A program made the translations under genes and the position numbers. Positions 45,470-54,680 of a stretch of 64,000 bases of DNA are shown here, piece after piece. Position 1 is the first letter of the stretch, and each line of letters begins with the position of its first letter. Below the pieces are notes generated by a model. The model was not told the origin of the DNA and did not search any database. It was given only the letters and a program-made list of their open reading frames with translations. The DNA comes from Novilysobacter_A longmucuonensis (lineage in GTDB: Bacteria > Pseudomonadota > Gammaproteobacteria > Xanthomonadales > Xanthomonadaceae), in the NCBI RefSeq assembly GCF_046600735.1, contig NZ_JBJMAW010000007.1:62001-126000 (forward strand), in the 5' to 3' direction.

Positions 45470-47050
45470 ATGCTGGAATTCGAGTTCGACAACCGTTTCA
45501 TCCGCGAATTGCCAGGCGACCCCGATGCCGGCCCCGGCATCAGACAGGTGCACGGCGCCGCGTGGTCGTCGGTGCAGCCGACGCCGGTCGAGGCGCCGCT
45601 GTTGTTTGCGCATTCGGCCGAGATGGCGGCGCGGCTCGGCATCGATGAAGCCGACGTGGCCACGCCCGAGTTCGCGCAGGTGTTCGGCGGCAATCGGCTG
45701 CTCGATGGGATGCAGCCGTACGCGGCGAACTACGGCGGCCACCAGTTCGGTCACTGGGCGGGGCAACTCGGCGACGGCCGCGCGATCACCCTGGGCGAGA
45801 CGATTGCACGCCCGAAAGGCGCTCCCGAAGGCGAGCGCTGGGAGCTGCAACTGAAGGGGGCGGGGCCGACACCGTACTCGCGCAGCGCCGATGGTCGCGC
45901 GGTGATGCGCTCCTCGATCCGCGAGTTCCTGTGCAGTGAGGCGATGCACCACCTCGGGGTGCCGACCACGCGTGCGCTGAGCCTGGTGGCGACCGGCGAG
46001 GCAGTGGTGCGCGACATGTTCTACGACGGCAACGCCAGGCCCGAACCCGGCGCGGTCGTGTGCCGGGTGGCGCCGTCGTTCATCCGCTTCGGCAACTTCG
46101 AGCTGCCGGCTTCCCGCGGGGAAGCCGCGCTGCTGCGGCAGCTGGTCGAGTTCACCATCGATCGGGACTTCCCGCACCTAGCAGGCGAGGGCGATGGCGA
46201 GGCGCTCTATGCCGCCTGGTTCGGCGAGGTCTGCGAGCGCACGGCGGTGCTGATGGGGCACTGGATGCGGGTGGGTTTCGTGCACGGGGTGATGAACACC
46301 GACAACCTGTCGATACTCGGCCTGACCATCGACTACGGCCCCTACGGCTGGATCGACAACTACGACCCGGACTGGACTCCCAACACCACCGACGCGCAGA
46401 ACCGGCGTTATCGATTTGCCCAACAGCCGGCGGTGGCGTACTGGAACCTGGGCCGCCTGGCCGGCGCGCTGTCGCCGCTGTTCGACGGAGTCGAGCGGTT
46501 GCAGGACGGGCTGAAGCGTTATGTCGATGCGTACACCGCGGCCGATCGCAGCAACACCGCGGGCAAGCTGGGGCTGGTCGAATGCACCGAGGGCGACCTG
46601 GCGCTGATGCAGGCCCTGCAGGACCTGCTGGTCGCAGCCGAGGCCGACATGACGATCTTCTTCCGCGCGCTGGCTGACGTGGACCTGTCGGCGCCGTCGC
46701 CCGCGCCCCTGCAGGAGGCGTTCTACGATGACGGCAAGCGGCGTGCGGCCGGGCCGCAGTTGCGCGAGTGGCTCGACCGCTACGCCGCCCGTGTCGCGCA
46801 GGACGCCTGGACGGCGCAACAGCGACGCCAGCGCATGCAGGCCAGCAACCCGCGTTACGTGTTGCGCAACTACCTGGCCCAGCAGGCGATCGACCGCGCC
46901 GAGCGCGGCGACCCCGGCGGGGTGGTCGAGCTGCTGGAGGTCATGCGCCGGCCCTACGAGGACCAACCGGGCCGCGAGGCCTATGCGCAGCGACGGCCCG
47001 ATTGGGCGCGGTCGCGGGCGGGGTGCTCGATGCTGTCGTGCAGTTCCTAG
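45470..47050 (+). CDS. selO: SelO-family protein adenylyltransferase (YdiU)
   Basis: The product has 526 residues. It is a pseudokinase-fold enzyme that transfers AMP to Ser/Thr/Tyr. Visible features are ANYGGHQFGHWAGQLGDGR, ELQLKGAGPTPYSR, VMRSSIREFLCSEAMHHL, HGVMNTDNLSILGLTIDYGP with the metal-binding residues, and the C-terminal SMLSCSS tail containing the redox-active cysteines of the family. It responds to oxidative stress in other bacteria. The start has a GGGAG site. A family D repeat pair follows. Confidence 0.95.
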   Translation: MLEFEFDNRFIRELPGDPDAGPGIRQVHGAAWSSVQPTPVEAPLLFAHSAEMAARLGIDEADVATPEFAQVFGGNRLLDGMQPYAANYGGHQFGHWAGQLGDGRAITLGETIARPKGAPEGERWELQLKGAGPTPYSRSADGRAVMRSSIREFLCSEAMHHLGVPTTRALSLVATGEAVVRDMFYDGNARPEPGAVVCRVAPSFIRFGNFELPASRGEAALLRQLVEFTIDRDFPHLAGEGDGEALYAAWFGEVCERTAVLMGHWMRVGFVHGVMNTDNLSILGLTIDYGPYGWIDNYDPDWTPNTTDAQNRRYRFAQQPAVAYWNLGRLAGALSPLFDGVERLQDGLKRYVDAYTAADRSNTAGKLGLVECTEGDLALMQALQDLLVAAEADMTIFFRALADVDLSAPSPAPLQEAFYDDGKRRAAGPQLREWLDRYAARVAQDAWTAQQRRQRMQASNPRYVLRNYLAQQAIDRAERGDPGGVVELLEVMRRPYEDQPGREAYAQRRPDWARSRAGCSMLSCSS

Positions 47051-47104
47051 CTATGGCACCGGCTGTGGCGTGGAGCCGAGTTCGCTCGGTTGCCTCGTTC
47101 CCTG

Positions 47105-47176
47105 GTAGAGCCGAGCTTGCTCGGCTGCTGTTCTCGGCATTCCGGTGAAAGGCAAGCGGAGCAAGCTCCGTTCTAC
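47105..47176. repeat. Paired family D element
   Basis: GTAGAGCCGAGCTTGCTCGG faces AGCGGAGCAAGCTCCG with a CTAC foot, 72 bp in total. It lies between selO and the DUF5666 gene. Confidence 0.85.
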
Positions 47177-47282
47177 GGCAGGCGCGGTCCTTCCTTCGTA
47201 TGTCGTGTAGAGGCTCGAAATGCCGGATTACCCCGCGTTCACCCTCGGCGCGGAATGCTGTCGGTATCCGAGGAGCATGAGC

Positions 47283-48062
47283 ATGCACATGACCATCATC
47301 CGCGCTGCCCGAATCCTGCACCACGTGATCCCCACCCGTTCCGCCGCAGCACGTCCGCGCCTGTGGCTTGCGGCCGCCGCGCTGGCGTTGCTCGCTGGTT
47401 GCGCCACCGGCATCGGCGGCTTTCCCGGTGGGCAGCAGTACCCCGGTGCGTCCGGCCCCGGCTACGGCGCCAACGCGCTGGTCGGCACCGTGGAGCGCGT
47501 CGATGCCAGCTACGACCGGATCCTGCTGACTGCGCAGCCGTCGCAATACCAGCGTGGCTCGCGGGTGGAGGTGTACTTCGACCAGCGCACCTCGCTGTAC
47601 TACCAGGGCCGCCAGCACCCGGTCGCGGGACTGGAACGCGGCGATGTGATCCGCGTCGATGCCACGCAATCGCGCGGACGCCTGTGGGCGCGCAGCATCG
47701 AGGTCGTGCACAACGTCCGCGACGGCTATCGCGGTGGCTCCGGCCGTGGCGACCACTATGGCCCCGGCCACGGCGGGCAGTACGGTAACCAGTTGCAGGG
47801 CACCGTCGGCTACGTCGACCCGCGCGCACGCGTGATCGAACTCGAGGCGGGTGGCGGTTACGGTCGTGACTATTCCGGCCGTCATGGAGATCGCGCGCGG
47901 GTGCGTTACGACCGCAACACCACGGTCGAGTACCGCGGCCGCCGCTACCGGCCGGAGAACCTCGAACGCGGCGATCTCATCCGCATCCAGGTGCGGCGCT
48001 GGGGCAACGACTGGCTGGCGGAGCACATCCGGGTCGAACGCAGCGTGCGGGAGCGTTGGTAG
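47283..48062 (+). CDS. DUF5666 repeat lipoprotein
   Basis: The product has 259 residues. The lipobox LLAGC places lipidation at Cys40 after a long N-region. Two copies of a DUF5666-like OB-type domain follow: LVGTVERVDASYDRILL...LERGDVIRVDA and LQGTVGYVDPRARVIEL...LERGDLIRIQV, separated by a Gly/His/Tyr-rich linker. The function is unknown. Three in-frame ATGs compete (47277, 47283, 47289); AGGAG at 47271-47275 is 7 nt from 47283, which is chosen. Confidence 0.78.
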   Translation: MHMTIIRAARILHHVIPTRSAAARPRLWLAAAALALLAGCATGIGGFPGGQQYPGASGPGYGANALVGTVERVDASYDRILLTAQPSQYQRGSRVEVYFDQRTSLYYQGRQHPVAGLERGDVIRVDATQSRGRLWARSIEVVHNVRDGYRGGSGRGDHYGPGHGGQYGNQLQGTVGYVDPRARVIELEAGGGYGRDYSGRHGDRARVRYDRNTTVEYRGRRYRPENLERGDLIRIQVRRWGNDWLAEHIRVERSVRERW

Positions 48063-48086
48063 ACGCTGAGGGCGGGCTTCATTCGG

Positions 48087-48226
48087 TCGTGGGAGCGGCT
48101 TCAGACGCGACCGGTACGCCGGGTTCGCGTGGAACATGGACGGTGCTGTTGCCGGGAGAAGCGGTGGTCGGCTACCGCTTCTTTTCGAGAAACCGATTCT
48201 GGTTCGCGGCTGAAGCCGCTCCTACA
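48087..48226. repeat. Wide, degenerate family A REP pair
   Basis: The left half is mutated (GTGGGAGCGGCTTCAGACGC) and the right half is intact, with a longer core (140 bp) than other family A units. It lies between the DUF5666 gene and the small basic gene. Confidence 0.75.
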
Positions 48227-48303
48227 CACCTGCACAAAGGGCAGCCCACCGGCCGAGGCGGCCGGTGGCGCTGGACGAGGCGCCGGCGGCGCGGCGGCGG
48301 CGG

Positions 48304-48420
48304 TCAGATCGGTGCGAACGGCTTGGCGGCCTTCTTCTCGCTCTTATCGGCGCGCTTTTCCTTCATGGTCTTGGCCGGCTTCTTTTTCTGTTCCTTCTTG
48401 CGGTCCATCCCCTTGCTCAT
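48304..48420 (-). CDS. Small lysine-rich protein, 38 residues
   Basis: The product MSKGMDRKKEQKKKPAKTMK ends KKAAKPFAPI. GAGGA precedes the ATG by 8 nt. The start and the KTMKEKRA motif recall small conserved basic proteins of pseudomonads and xanthomonads; the function is unknown. It lies downstream of the S8 protease on the same strand. Confidence 0.7.
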   Translation of the reverse strand: MSKGMDRKKEQKKKPAKTMKEKRADKSEKKAAKPFAPI

Positions 48421-48532
48421 GATCGTGTCCTCGCGGTGCGATGGAGGCCGTGGGCGGAATGCCACGGCAGGTGACCAGTATGCGCCTGCAAACGCGGGTT
48501 GAAGCGCCGGCGGCGAGACGCCGGATACGCAA

Positions 48533-48558
48533 ACGGCCGGAGCCTGGGCCCCGGCCGT
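48533..48558 (-). terminator. Hairpin downstream of the S8 protease gene
   Basis: ACGGCCGG and CCGGCCGT form an 8-bp stem around a 10-nt loop, 24 bp after the stop. Only three T residues follow on the minus strand, so it is a weak terminator at best. Confidence 0.4.
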
Positions 48559-48582
48559 CTGCGACATGCGCCTTGGTTCAGG

Positions 48583-50679
48583 TCAGTCCGCGGTCACCAC
48601 CGCGCGGGTCTGGGTGCTGACCAGGGTGTAGTTGGCAACCACGGTGGCGAAGCCGGTGACCTGGTAGGTGTAGGTGCCCGGCTCGCTCACCGCGAACTCG
48701 AGCAGCTCCGGGTTGTCCAGGGTGGCCGCCGAGGCGACCTGCTGGCCCTGCGGATCGAGCAGGTACAGGTCGATGTCCACGCCACCGTCCCAGCTCAGGT
48801 GCGCCTTGATCGTGGTGACGTCCTGACCAACCTCGAACGGGATTTCCTGGATCTCCAGGTTCTCGACCGACGGCCCTATGGTGCCGGTGAAGGTTTCGGA
48901 CTCCTCCACCAGTTCGACGTTGCTCGCGAACAGTTGCCCGTCGACCAGCGCGCCGTCGAAGTAGGTCGATCCCTCCACGCCGCGCAGCTCGACCTGGTGC
49001 AGCCCGGCGGACAGGCCGTTCAGAGCGAAGCTGCCGTTGAAATCGCTGGTCGCGCTGTAGAAGCTGATCCGGCCACGCGCGATGCCATCGACGTAGACAT
49101 CGGCCACGCCGCCCTTGCTGTCGCGCGGGTACTGAAGCTGGAACGCCTTGCCCTGGAACGACAGGTTCAGGCGGGGCACCGACTTCTTGCTGACGCTGGC
49201 CCTCATGTAGCTGCCGTCGCTGGCGCCATCGGCGTTCACTGCCTGCCAACGGCCGCTGTAGGCCAGCTTGCCGTCGCTGTCGCTGATCGTGTTCCACTCG
49301 CCCTGGCTCGACCACGCGGTGTCGCCGTCGAGGAAGCGCTGGCGCTCGCCTTCGGTGCGCGAAGCCAGGTCCACCGCGGCCAGCACGTCGACATAGCCGC
49401 CGCCGACCACGTGGTAGGGGTGCTCCGGCATCGGGGTGGCGGTCTCCATCAGGATCTGCTCGATCTGGTCCGGGGACAGGTCGGGGTTGGCCTCCAGCAG
49501 CAGCGCGGCGGTGCCGGCGATGAACGGCGTGGCCATGCTGGTGCCGCTGATGCAGTGGTAGTACGTGGTGTAGCTGGGGTAGTCGGCATTCACCACCGGG
49601 CCGAGGGCGCCGATCACGGTCCCCGGCGCGCGGGTCGAGCAGATGCTCGAGCCTGGGGCGACCACGTCGATGTGCTTGTAAGTGTCGCCCTCAAGACCGC
49701 GGCTGGAGAAACCCGACAGCTCGCCGGCCTTGGTGCCGGAGCCGACGTTGATCACCCAGGGCACGATCGCATAGGGGTTGAGCGTGTCCTCGTCGGGGCC
49801 GTCGTTGCCGGCTGCGAACGACACCACCATGCCGCGCCGATAGGCTTCGTAGCTGGCCTTGTTGATGGGGTTGTTGGGGTCGTAGACGCTGTTGGAGCTG
49901 CCCCAGGAGTTGGTGATGATGTCGATCCCGTAGCGCTCCTGGTTGTTGAGCGCGTAGTCGAAGCCCATCAGCGCGTACAGGATGCTCAAGCCCTCGCCGG
50001 CACCGATGCCGACCAGGTCCGCGCCCGGCGCGATGCCGTCGTAATAGCGTGCGCGGCGGGTGTCGTTCAGCGACGCCTCGCCGGTGCCGCCGACGGTGCC
50101 GGCGACGTGGGTGCCGTGGCCGCTGCTGGTGTCGGTGTTGGATTGGTTTTCCACCACGGCCGAGGCGCCGACCAGGTCCAGGTCGCCGATCAGCTTGACG
50201 TTCTGCACGGTCTTGCTGCCGAACTGCAGGTCGGGGTGATTGGCGTCCACGCCCGAATCGAGCACCGCCACGGTGACGCCCTTACCGGTCAGGCCGATGT
50301 TGTCCTGGACCTTGTGGCCGTTGGTGATCTCGCCGGCCTCGTAGTTGAAGTAATCCAGCGGGGCATCGAAATAGATGCTCTCCACTCCGTCCCAGGTCGC
50401 GACCTCGCGCACCTGCGCGCTGGTCAGCAGCGCGCCGGCCATCGGCAGCTGCTGCATCGGGTGCACGCTGGCGGTCAGCTCGAGCAGGCGGTCGGCCTGG
50501 CCCATGTCGCTGAAGGTGACGACCACGCGGTGGGTCGGTTCGCTGTCGAGCCGTTGTTGCAGATCGCCGGAGATCAGCGCATCGGCGCTGGCGCCGAAAG
50601 ACAACAGCAGGCCGGTGGCGACAGCCAGGCCGAGCACGGTGCGGTTACGTGACGCGCGGGTGCGTGGGAAGGTGTTCAT
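48583..50679 (-). CDS. Secreted subtilisin-like serine protease (S8)
   Basis: The product has 698 residues. An Arg-rich signal peptide (MNTFPRTRASRNRTVLGLAV to about residue 33) and an inhibitor-like propeptide (about 45-110) precede the catalytic domain. The triad is visible: D141 (AVLDSGVD), H188 (SSGHGTHVAG) and S381 (SGTSMATPF), with oxyanion N292 (AAGNDG). The C-terminal 260 residues form two beta domains, the last resembling a pre-peptidase C-terminal domain (DIDLYLLDPQG), which may be cut off on secretion. Such extracellular proteases are typical of predatory or saprophytic Xanthomonadaceae. It is monocistronic. Confidence 0.93.
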   Translation of the reverse strand: MNTFPRTRASRNRTVLGLAVATGLLLSFGASADALISGDLQQRLDSEPTHRVVVTFSDMGQADRLLELTASVHPMQQLPMAGALLTSAQVREVATWDGVESIYFDAPLDYFNYEAGEITNGHKVQDNIGLTGKGVTVAVLDSGVDANHPDLQFGSKTVQNVKLIGDLDLVGASAVVENQSNTDTSSGHGTHVAGTVGGTGEASLNDTRRARYYDGIAPGADLVGIGAGEGLSILYALMGFDYALNNQERYGIDIITNSWGSSNSVYDPNNPINKASYEAYRRGMVVSFAAGNDGPDEDTLNPYAIVPWVINVGSGTKAGELSGFSSRGLEGDTYKHIDVVAPGSSICSTRAPGTVIGALGPVVNADYPSYTTYYHCISGTSMATPFIAGTAALLLEANPDLSPDQIEQILMETATPMPEHPYHVVGGGYVDVLAAVDLASRTEGERQRFLDGDTAWSSQGEWNTISDSDGKLAYSGRWQAVNADGASDGSYMRASVSKKSVPRLNLSFQGKAFQLQYPRDSKGGVADVYVDGIARGRISFYSATSDFNGSFALNGLSAGLHQVELRGVEGSTYFDGALVDGQLFASNVELVEESETFTGTIGPSVENLEIQEIPFEVGQDVTTIKAHLSWDGGVDIDLYLLDPQGQQVASAATLDNPELLEFAVSEPGTYTYQVTGFATVVANYTLVSTQTRAVVTAD

Positions 50680-50951
50680 GGCAGCCCTTCGAGGGTGGAG
50701 GTCCGATCACTATGGGAACCCGCGAGCTGCCGCACCATCCGGGTTTACCCCCGCGTCGCGTGGGGGAAAACCCCCGTGCGCCGCGGTACGGGGCAATGAG
50801 CGGGGGCGCCGGGTTCAAACGGTCACGTGGCGTGACGACGGCGTGTCGAAACACGCAGCGATCGGGGCTCCTGGGAGCTGCCGATCCCAGGGGGCGTGGC
50901 GGAACTGCACGCGGAGTGAGCCGGACTCGCGGGCTGAACCTCGCTGCCCCG

Positions 50952-50957
50952 TAGAAT
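50952..50957 (+). promoter_or_regulatory. -10-like TAGAAT for uup
   Basis: TAGAAT ends 6 nt before the uup ATG and no Shine-Dalgarno lies between. This would give a leaderless mRNA. No -35 box is evident. Confidence 0.4.
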
Positions 50958-50963
50958 GGGCGG

Positions 50964-52871
50964 ATGCCCCTGATCACCTTGAACAACCTCGACTACAGCG
51001 TCGGCGGTCCCCTGCTGCTCGAAGATGTCGAGCTGTCGATCGAGCCCGGCGAGCGCATCGCCCTGATCGGGCGCAACGGCGCGGGCAAATCCACCCTGAT
51101 GAAGCTGCTCGCCGGGGAGTTGCAGGCCGACGACGGCGAGGTCCGGCGCGAGGGCGGGGCGCGGATTTCGCGGCTCGAACAGGAAGTCCCCGCCGGCGCC
51201 CACGGCGATGTGTTCGACGTGGTCGCCGCCGGGATGGGCGAACTCGGCGCGTGGCTGGCGCAGTACCACCACCTCAGCCACGCCGAGGAGTTCGACGCCG
51301 AGGCCATGGGCGAGGTACAGGCCAAGATCGAGGCCGCCGACGGCTGGAGCGCCGACCAGCGTGTGGTCGAGACGCTGGAGCGGCTCAGCCTCGACGGTGA
51401 TGCCGCGTTCTCCGGCCTGTCCGGCGGCATGAAGCGCCGCGTGCTGCTGGCGCGTGCGCTGGTCTCTTCGCCCGACCTGCTGCTGCTGGACGAACCGACC
51501 AACCACCTCGACATCGCCGCGATCGACTGGCTGGAGACCTTCCTCAAGGGCTGGGCCGGTGCGCTGGTGTTCGTCACCCATGACCGGCGGTTCCTGCGTG
51601 CGCTGGCCACGCGCATCGTCGAGATCGACCGCGGCCAGGTCACCAGCTGGCCCGGCGACTGGGCCAACTACGAGCGCCGCCGCGAGGAACGCCTCAATGC
51701 CGAGGCGCAGGAGAACACGCGCTTCGACAAGCTGCTGGCGCAGGAGGAAGTCTGGATCCGCCAGGGCATCAAGGCCCGCCGCACCCGCGACGAGGGCCGC
51801 GTGCGCCGGCTCAAGGCGATGCGCAATGAACGTTCGGCGCGGCGCGATCTCACCGGTAACGTAAGGATGGATTTCGCCCAGGCCGAATCGTCGGGCAAGA
51901 AGGTGATCGAGGCCAGGGACGTGTCGTTCGACTACGGCGGCAAGCCCCTACTGCGCGAGCTGTCGACCACGATCTTCCGCGGTGACCGCATCGGCCTGAT
52001 CGGACCCAACGGCAGCGGCAAGACCACCCTGATCAAGGTCCTGCTCGGCGAGCTGCCGCCGACCGCGGGCGAGGTGCGCACCGGCAGCAACCTGCAGGTC
52101 GCGTATTTCGATCAGTACCGCGCGACCCTGCGCGAGGACTGGAACGCGCTGGAGAATGTCGCCGAAGGCCGCGAGTTCATCGAGGTCGGTGGCAAGAACA
52201 AGCACGTCATCGGCTACCTGCAGGATTTCCTGTTCACTCCCGAACGCGCGCGCGCGCCGATCACGCGGCTCTCGGGCGGCGAGCGCAACCGCCTGCTGCT
52301 GGCCAAGCTGTTCGCGCAGCCATCCAACCTGCTGGTGATGGACGAACCGACCAACGACCTGGACGTCGAGACGCTGGAATTGCTGGAGGACATTCTCGGC
52401 GACTACCCCGGCACGCTGCTGCTGGTCAGCCACGACCGCGACTTCCTCGACAACGTGGTCACCTCGACCCTGGTGATGGAAAGCGACGGCCGCGTGGGCG
52501 AGTACGTCGGCGGCTACAGCGACTGGTTGCGGCAGCGGCCGCTGGCGAGCGCCGCGGCGAGCGCGGGGACGGGCGCAGCCGCCGCATCCAGGTCAGCCTC
52601 CATGCCGGCCTCGCCGATCGCCAAAGCGGTTGAGGCCCCGGCGACTGCAAAACGCAAGCTCAGCTACAAGGAGGCGCGCGAGCTGGAGCAGTTACCGCAC
52701 CGCATCGAAACGCTGGAAACCCGGCTGGCGGCGCTCACCGCGGCGATGAACGACCCGGCGTTCTACCAGCGCGATGCGGCCGCGATTACCGCCGACAACA
52801 TGGCGCTGGCGGACGTGCAGGCGGACCTCGATGTCGCCTATGCACGCTGGGCGGCGCTGGAGTCGGAGTAG
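50964..52871 (+). CDS. uup: ABC-F ATPase Uup
   Basis: The product has 635 residues with two ABC domains (GRNGAGKST with LSGGMKRRV; GPNGSGKTT with LSGGERNRL). The inter-domain linker contains RRLKAMRNERSARR. An Ala/Ser-rich spacer and a C-terminal coiled coil follow (KLSYKEARELEQLPHRIETL), which is the Uup-specific DNA-binding tail. ABC-F proteins act on ribosomes or nucleic acids rather than in transport. Uup reduces transposon excision and affects ribosome assembly in E. coli. It is divergent from the S8 protease. Confidence 0.93.
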   Translation: MPLITLNNLDYSVGGPLLLEDVELSIEPGERIALIGRNGAGKSTLMKLLAGELQADDGEVRREGGARISRLEQEVPAGAHGDVFDVVAAGMGELGAWLAQYHHLSHAEEFDAEAMGEVQAKIEAADGWSADQRVVETLERLSLDGDAAFSGLSGGMKRRVLLARALVSSPDLLLLDEPTNHLDIAAIDWLETFLKGWAGALVFVTHDRRFLRALATRIVEIDRGQVTSWPGDWANYERRREERLNAEAQENTRFDKLLAQEEVWIRQGIKARRTRDEGRVRRLKAMRNERSARRDLTGNVRMDFAQAESSGKKVIEARDVSFDYGGKPLLRELSTTIFRGDRIGLIGPNGSGKTTLIKVLLGELPPTAGEVRTGSNLQVAYFDQYRATLREDWNALENVAEGREFIEVGGKNKHVIGYLQDFLFTPERARAPITRLSGGERNRLLLAKLFAQPSNLLVMDEPTNDLDVETLELLEDILGDYPGTLLLVSHDRDFLDNVVTSTLVMESDGRVGEYVGGYSDWLRQRPLASAAASAGTGAAAASRSASMPASPIAKAVEAPATAKRKLSYKEARELEQLPHRIETLETRLAALTAAMNDPAFYQRDAAAITADNMALADVQADLDVAYARWAALESE

Positions 52872-53021
52872 CGTCAATGGGCTGACAGGGTCTTTTTCCC
52901 GGTGCAGCGCGGCGAGAAGTGGCTGTGGCGTTCGACGCTGCGCGAAAACTGCCTGTATCGCGCGCCGCCGGTGCCGTGACCGACCGGCCCGCATGGCGAC
53001 TGGAGCGGCGCCTTCCCCGGG

Positions 53022-53378
53022 TCAGCCATTGCGGTCGGCTCGGCCATGCAACTGGTTCGACTGCCACGGCCAGCGGCCCTCCAGCTCCATCTGCAGGGCC
53101 ATGCTGAGGAAGGTGCGGATCAGCACGATCAATCCCAGCACCAGCACATCATGGAGCGTGGGCGTCACCGCCACGGTGCGGATGATGTCGGCCGCGACCA
53201 GAAACTCCAGGCCCAGCAGGATGCCGCGCCCGAGGTCCTGGCGGAACTGGTGATAGCGCCCGTTCTTTGCCGCATGGCCCGGCCAGGCGAAGCGCCCAAT
53301 CGCGAACAGCAGGCCCAGCACGATGACCACCACACCGGCGGCATCGACCGCCCAGCTGACGTGTTCGAAGGTCGGCAT
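53022..53378 (-). CDS. DUF1622 membrane protein
   Basis: The product has 118 residues and three membrane segments. It has FRQDLGRGILLGLEFLVAAD and the ending VLIRTFLSMALQMELEGRWP, which are DUF1622 hallmarks. The function is unknown. An ATG two codons upstream (53384) is possible; 53378 is chosen because GAGG lies 6 nt before it. Repeats fill the upstream gap. Confidence 0.85.
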   Translation of the reverse strand: MPTFEHVSWAVDAAGVVVIVLGLLFAIGRFAWPGHAAKNGRYHQFRQDLGRGILLGLEFLVAADIIRTVAVTPTLHDVLVLGLIVLIRTFLSMALQMELEGRWPWQSNQLHGRADRNG

Positions 53379-53698
53379 TCGCATCCTCGATGGCGGCGGC
53401 CGCCGATTGCAGTGGCTGCGGGGCCCGCGGCTGCGCCGGAACCGGCACGATGCACGCTGCGCCGTGAGTACCTGGTGGAAGGCTCCACTCGCAAGTCCGC
53501 GAACTCCGTCTCTTGTAGGAGCGGGCCATGCCCGCGACCGCGCCATCCGTAGCAAGGCGATCGCGCCCATGGGGCGCTCCTACCGTGCGGCGTTATCGCC
53601 TGGGCGGTGTTTGTAGGAGCGGGCCATGCGCGCGATTGGACCTGCGTAGCAAGGCGATCGCGCCCATGGGGCGCTCCTACCGCCGACCCCGAGCCGGT
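53379..53698. repeat. Gap with two tandem family B REP pairs
   Basis: The 320-bp gap contains two paired units (53515-53583 and 53613-53680). Both have GTAGGAGCGGGCCATG on the left and share a nearly identical right half containing AAGGCGATCGCGCCCATGG and a CTAC foot. The identity suggests recent duplication. No gene is seen. Confidence 0.85.
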
Positions 53699-54148
53699 CT
53701 ACAACTCGTTGCGGTTGCGCTGCTCGTCCAGAGCGAAGCAGACGTCCGGTCGCAGCGCGGGCGGGGTGAACGTCACCGGCACCTGGATCGTCTTCTCCAA
53801 TGGCTGCCCGCCGCGGGTCGCCGGGCGGAAGCGCCAGGTCCGCACCGCCTCCTGCGCCGCATGGTCGAGCGCCGCGGTACGGCTGCTCTGGGCCACCTCC
53901 ACGATGCTGGGCGTGCCATCCAGGCCGACCGTGACCCGCAGGATGACCCGGCCGCCGACATCGTCGCAGGCCAGTTCGGGCGGATAGGCCGGCGGCGGCG
54001 TTTCGACCGCGGTGAGTTCGGTAAACGGGACTGGTGCCGGTGCGTCCTCGCCGGGGCCGCAGCCCACCAGCAGCAGCGAGGCGGCGACCATCGCGCAGGC
54101 GCGTGGCGCCAGGCGCCGATCCCGTGTCGAGTGGCCTTCAATAGACAT
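53699..54148 (-). CDS. TonB C-terminal domain lipoprotein
   Basis: The product has 149 residues. It has a lipobox LVGC (Cys30) instead of the membrane anchor of TonB, a short Pro/Ala linker and one TonB C-terminal domain (YPPELACDDVGGRVILRVTV, then AQEAVRTWRFRPATRGGQPL). Being lipid-anchored, with no Pro-rich span, it probably cannot couple the inner membrane to an outer-membrane receptor in the usual way. No ExbB or ExbD is nearby. It follows the pterin dehydratase by 9 bp. Confidence 0.85.
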   Translation of the reverse strand: MSIEGHSTRDRRLAPRACAMVAASLLLVGCGPGEDAPAPVPFTELTAVETPPPAYPPELACDDVGGRVILRVTVGLDGTPSIVEVAQSSRTAALDHAAQEAVRTWRFRPATRGGQPLEKTIQVPVTFTPPALRPDVCFALDEQRNRNEL

Positions 54149-54157
54149 GGCGCTCCT

Positions 54158-54499
54158 TCAGTTGGCCAGTGATTCGGCTTTCGCCGCGCAAATGAAGTCA
54201 TTCTCGCTGAGCCCGTCGACGTCGTGGGTCGAGTAGCGCACCACGCAGCGGTCGTAGTGCACGCCGAGGTCGGGGTGGTGGTCCTCGCGATGGGCCATGA
54301 ATGCCAGCGCGTTCACGAACGCCATGGTCCGATAGTAGTCCTCGAACCTGAAGGTCCGGCTCAGCGCATGGCCGTCCTCGACCAGCTCCCAGCCCGGCAC
54401 CTCCGGCAATAACTCGCGCACGCGGGCCTCGGTGAGCCGATGCTCGTTGCCGCTGCGCGGGATGCAGTGGGCCTGGGCGAGGGGAACGAGGTCGGGCAT
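54158..54499 (-). CDS. phhB: 4a-hydroxytetrahydrobiopterin dehydratase
   Basis: The product has 113 residues. It has the PCD motif FVNALAFMAHREDHHPDLGV, with the two active-site histidines in EDHHPD, followed by VHYDRCVVRYSTHDVDGLS. It dehydrates 4a-hydroxy-tetrahydropterin to recycle the phenylalanine hydroxylase cofactor. The start MPDLVPLAQAHC is the family N-terminus, with AAGGAA upstream. No phenylalanine hydroxylase is in the window. Confidence 0.95.
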   Translation of the reverse strand: MPDLVPLAQAHCIPRSGNEHRLTEARVRELLPEVPGWELVEDGHALSRTFRFEDYYRTMAFVNALAFMAHREDHHPDLGVHYDRCVVRYSTHDVDGLSENDFICAAKAESLAN

Positions 54500-54593
54500 C
54501 GGCGGATTCCTTGCGGCAGCGCGGTCGACTGAACAGACCATATCGACGGTGGACGTAGAGTGCAGGCTGATCGTGCGCCCGCGGGGAGATCGT

Positions 54594-54599
54594 TAGAAT
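54594..54599 (+). promoter_or_regulatory. -10-like TAGAAT before the nfuA leader ORF
   Basis: TAGAAT ends 6 nt before the leader ATG at 54606. Transcription would begin at about that codon, making the leader ORF leaderless. No -35 is visible. Confidence 0.4.
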
Positions 54600-54605
54600 A
54601 GCCGC

Positions 54606-54680
54606 ATGCTCCGGATTTTCGAATCCGCCCGAGGCGCTGCCCGCGAATTGGTCGAACCTGAGGACACAGCCGCGCAATGA
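54606..54680 (+). CDS. 24-codon leader ORF, a partial tandem duplicate of the nfuA 5' end
   Basis: The product would be MLRIFESARGAARELVEPED then TAAQ. It ends with TGA overlapping the nfuA ATG as ATGA. Compared with NfuA residues 1-19 (MIQISESAQTHFRKLIERE), nine are identical and several more conservative. At DNA level the first 58 bases match nfuA's first 58 at 41 positions with no gaps. The copies are 71 bp apart, which is not a multiple of three, so the duplicate cannot be fused in frame to NfuA. Either a translated leader coupled to nfuA or a silent duplication; translation is unproven. Confidence 0.5.
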   Translation: MLRIFESARGAARELVEPEDTAAQ

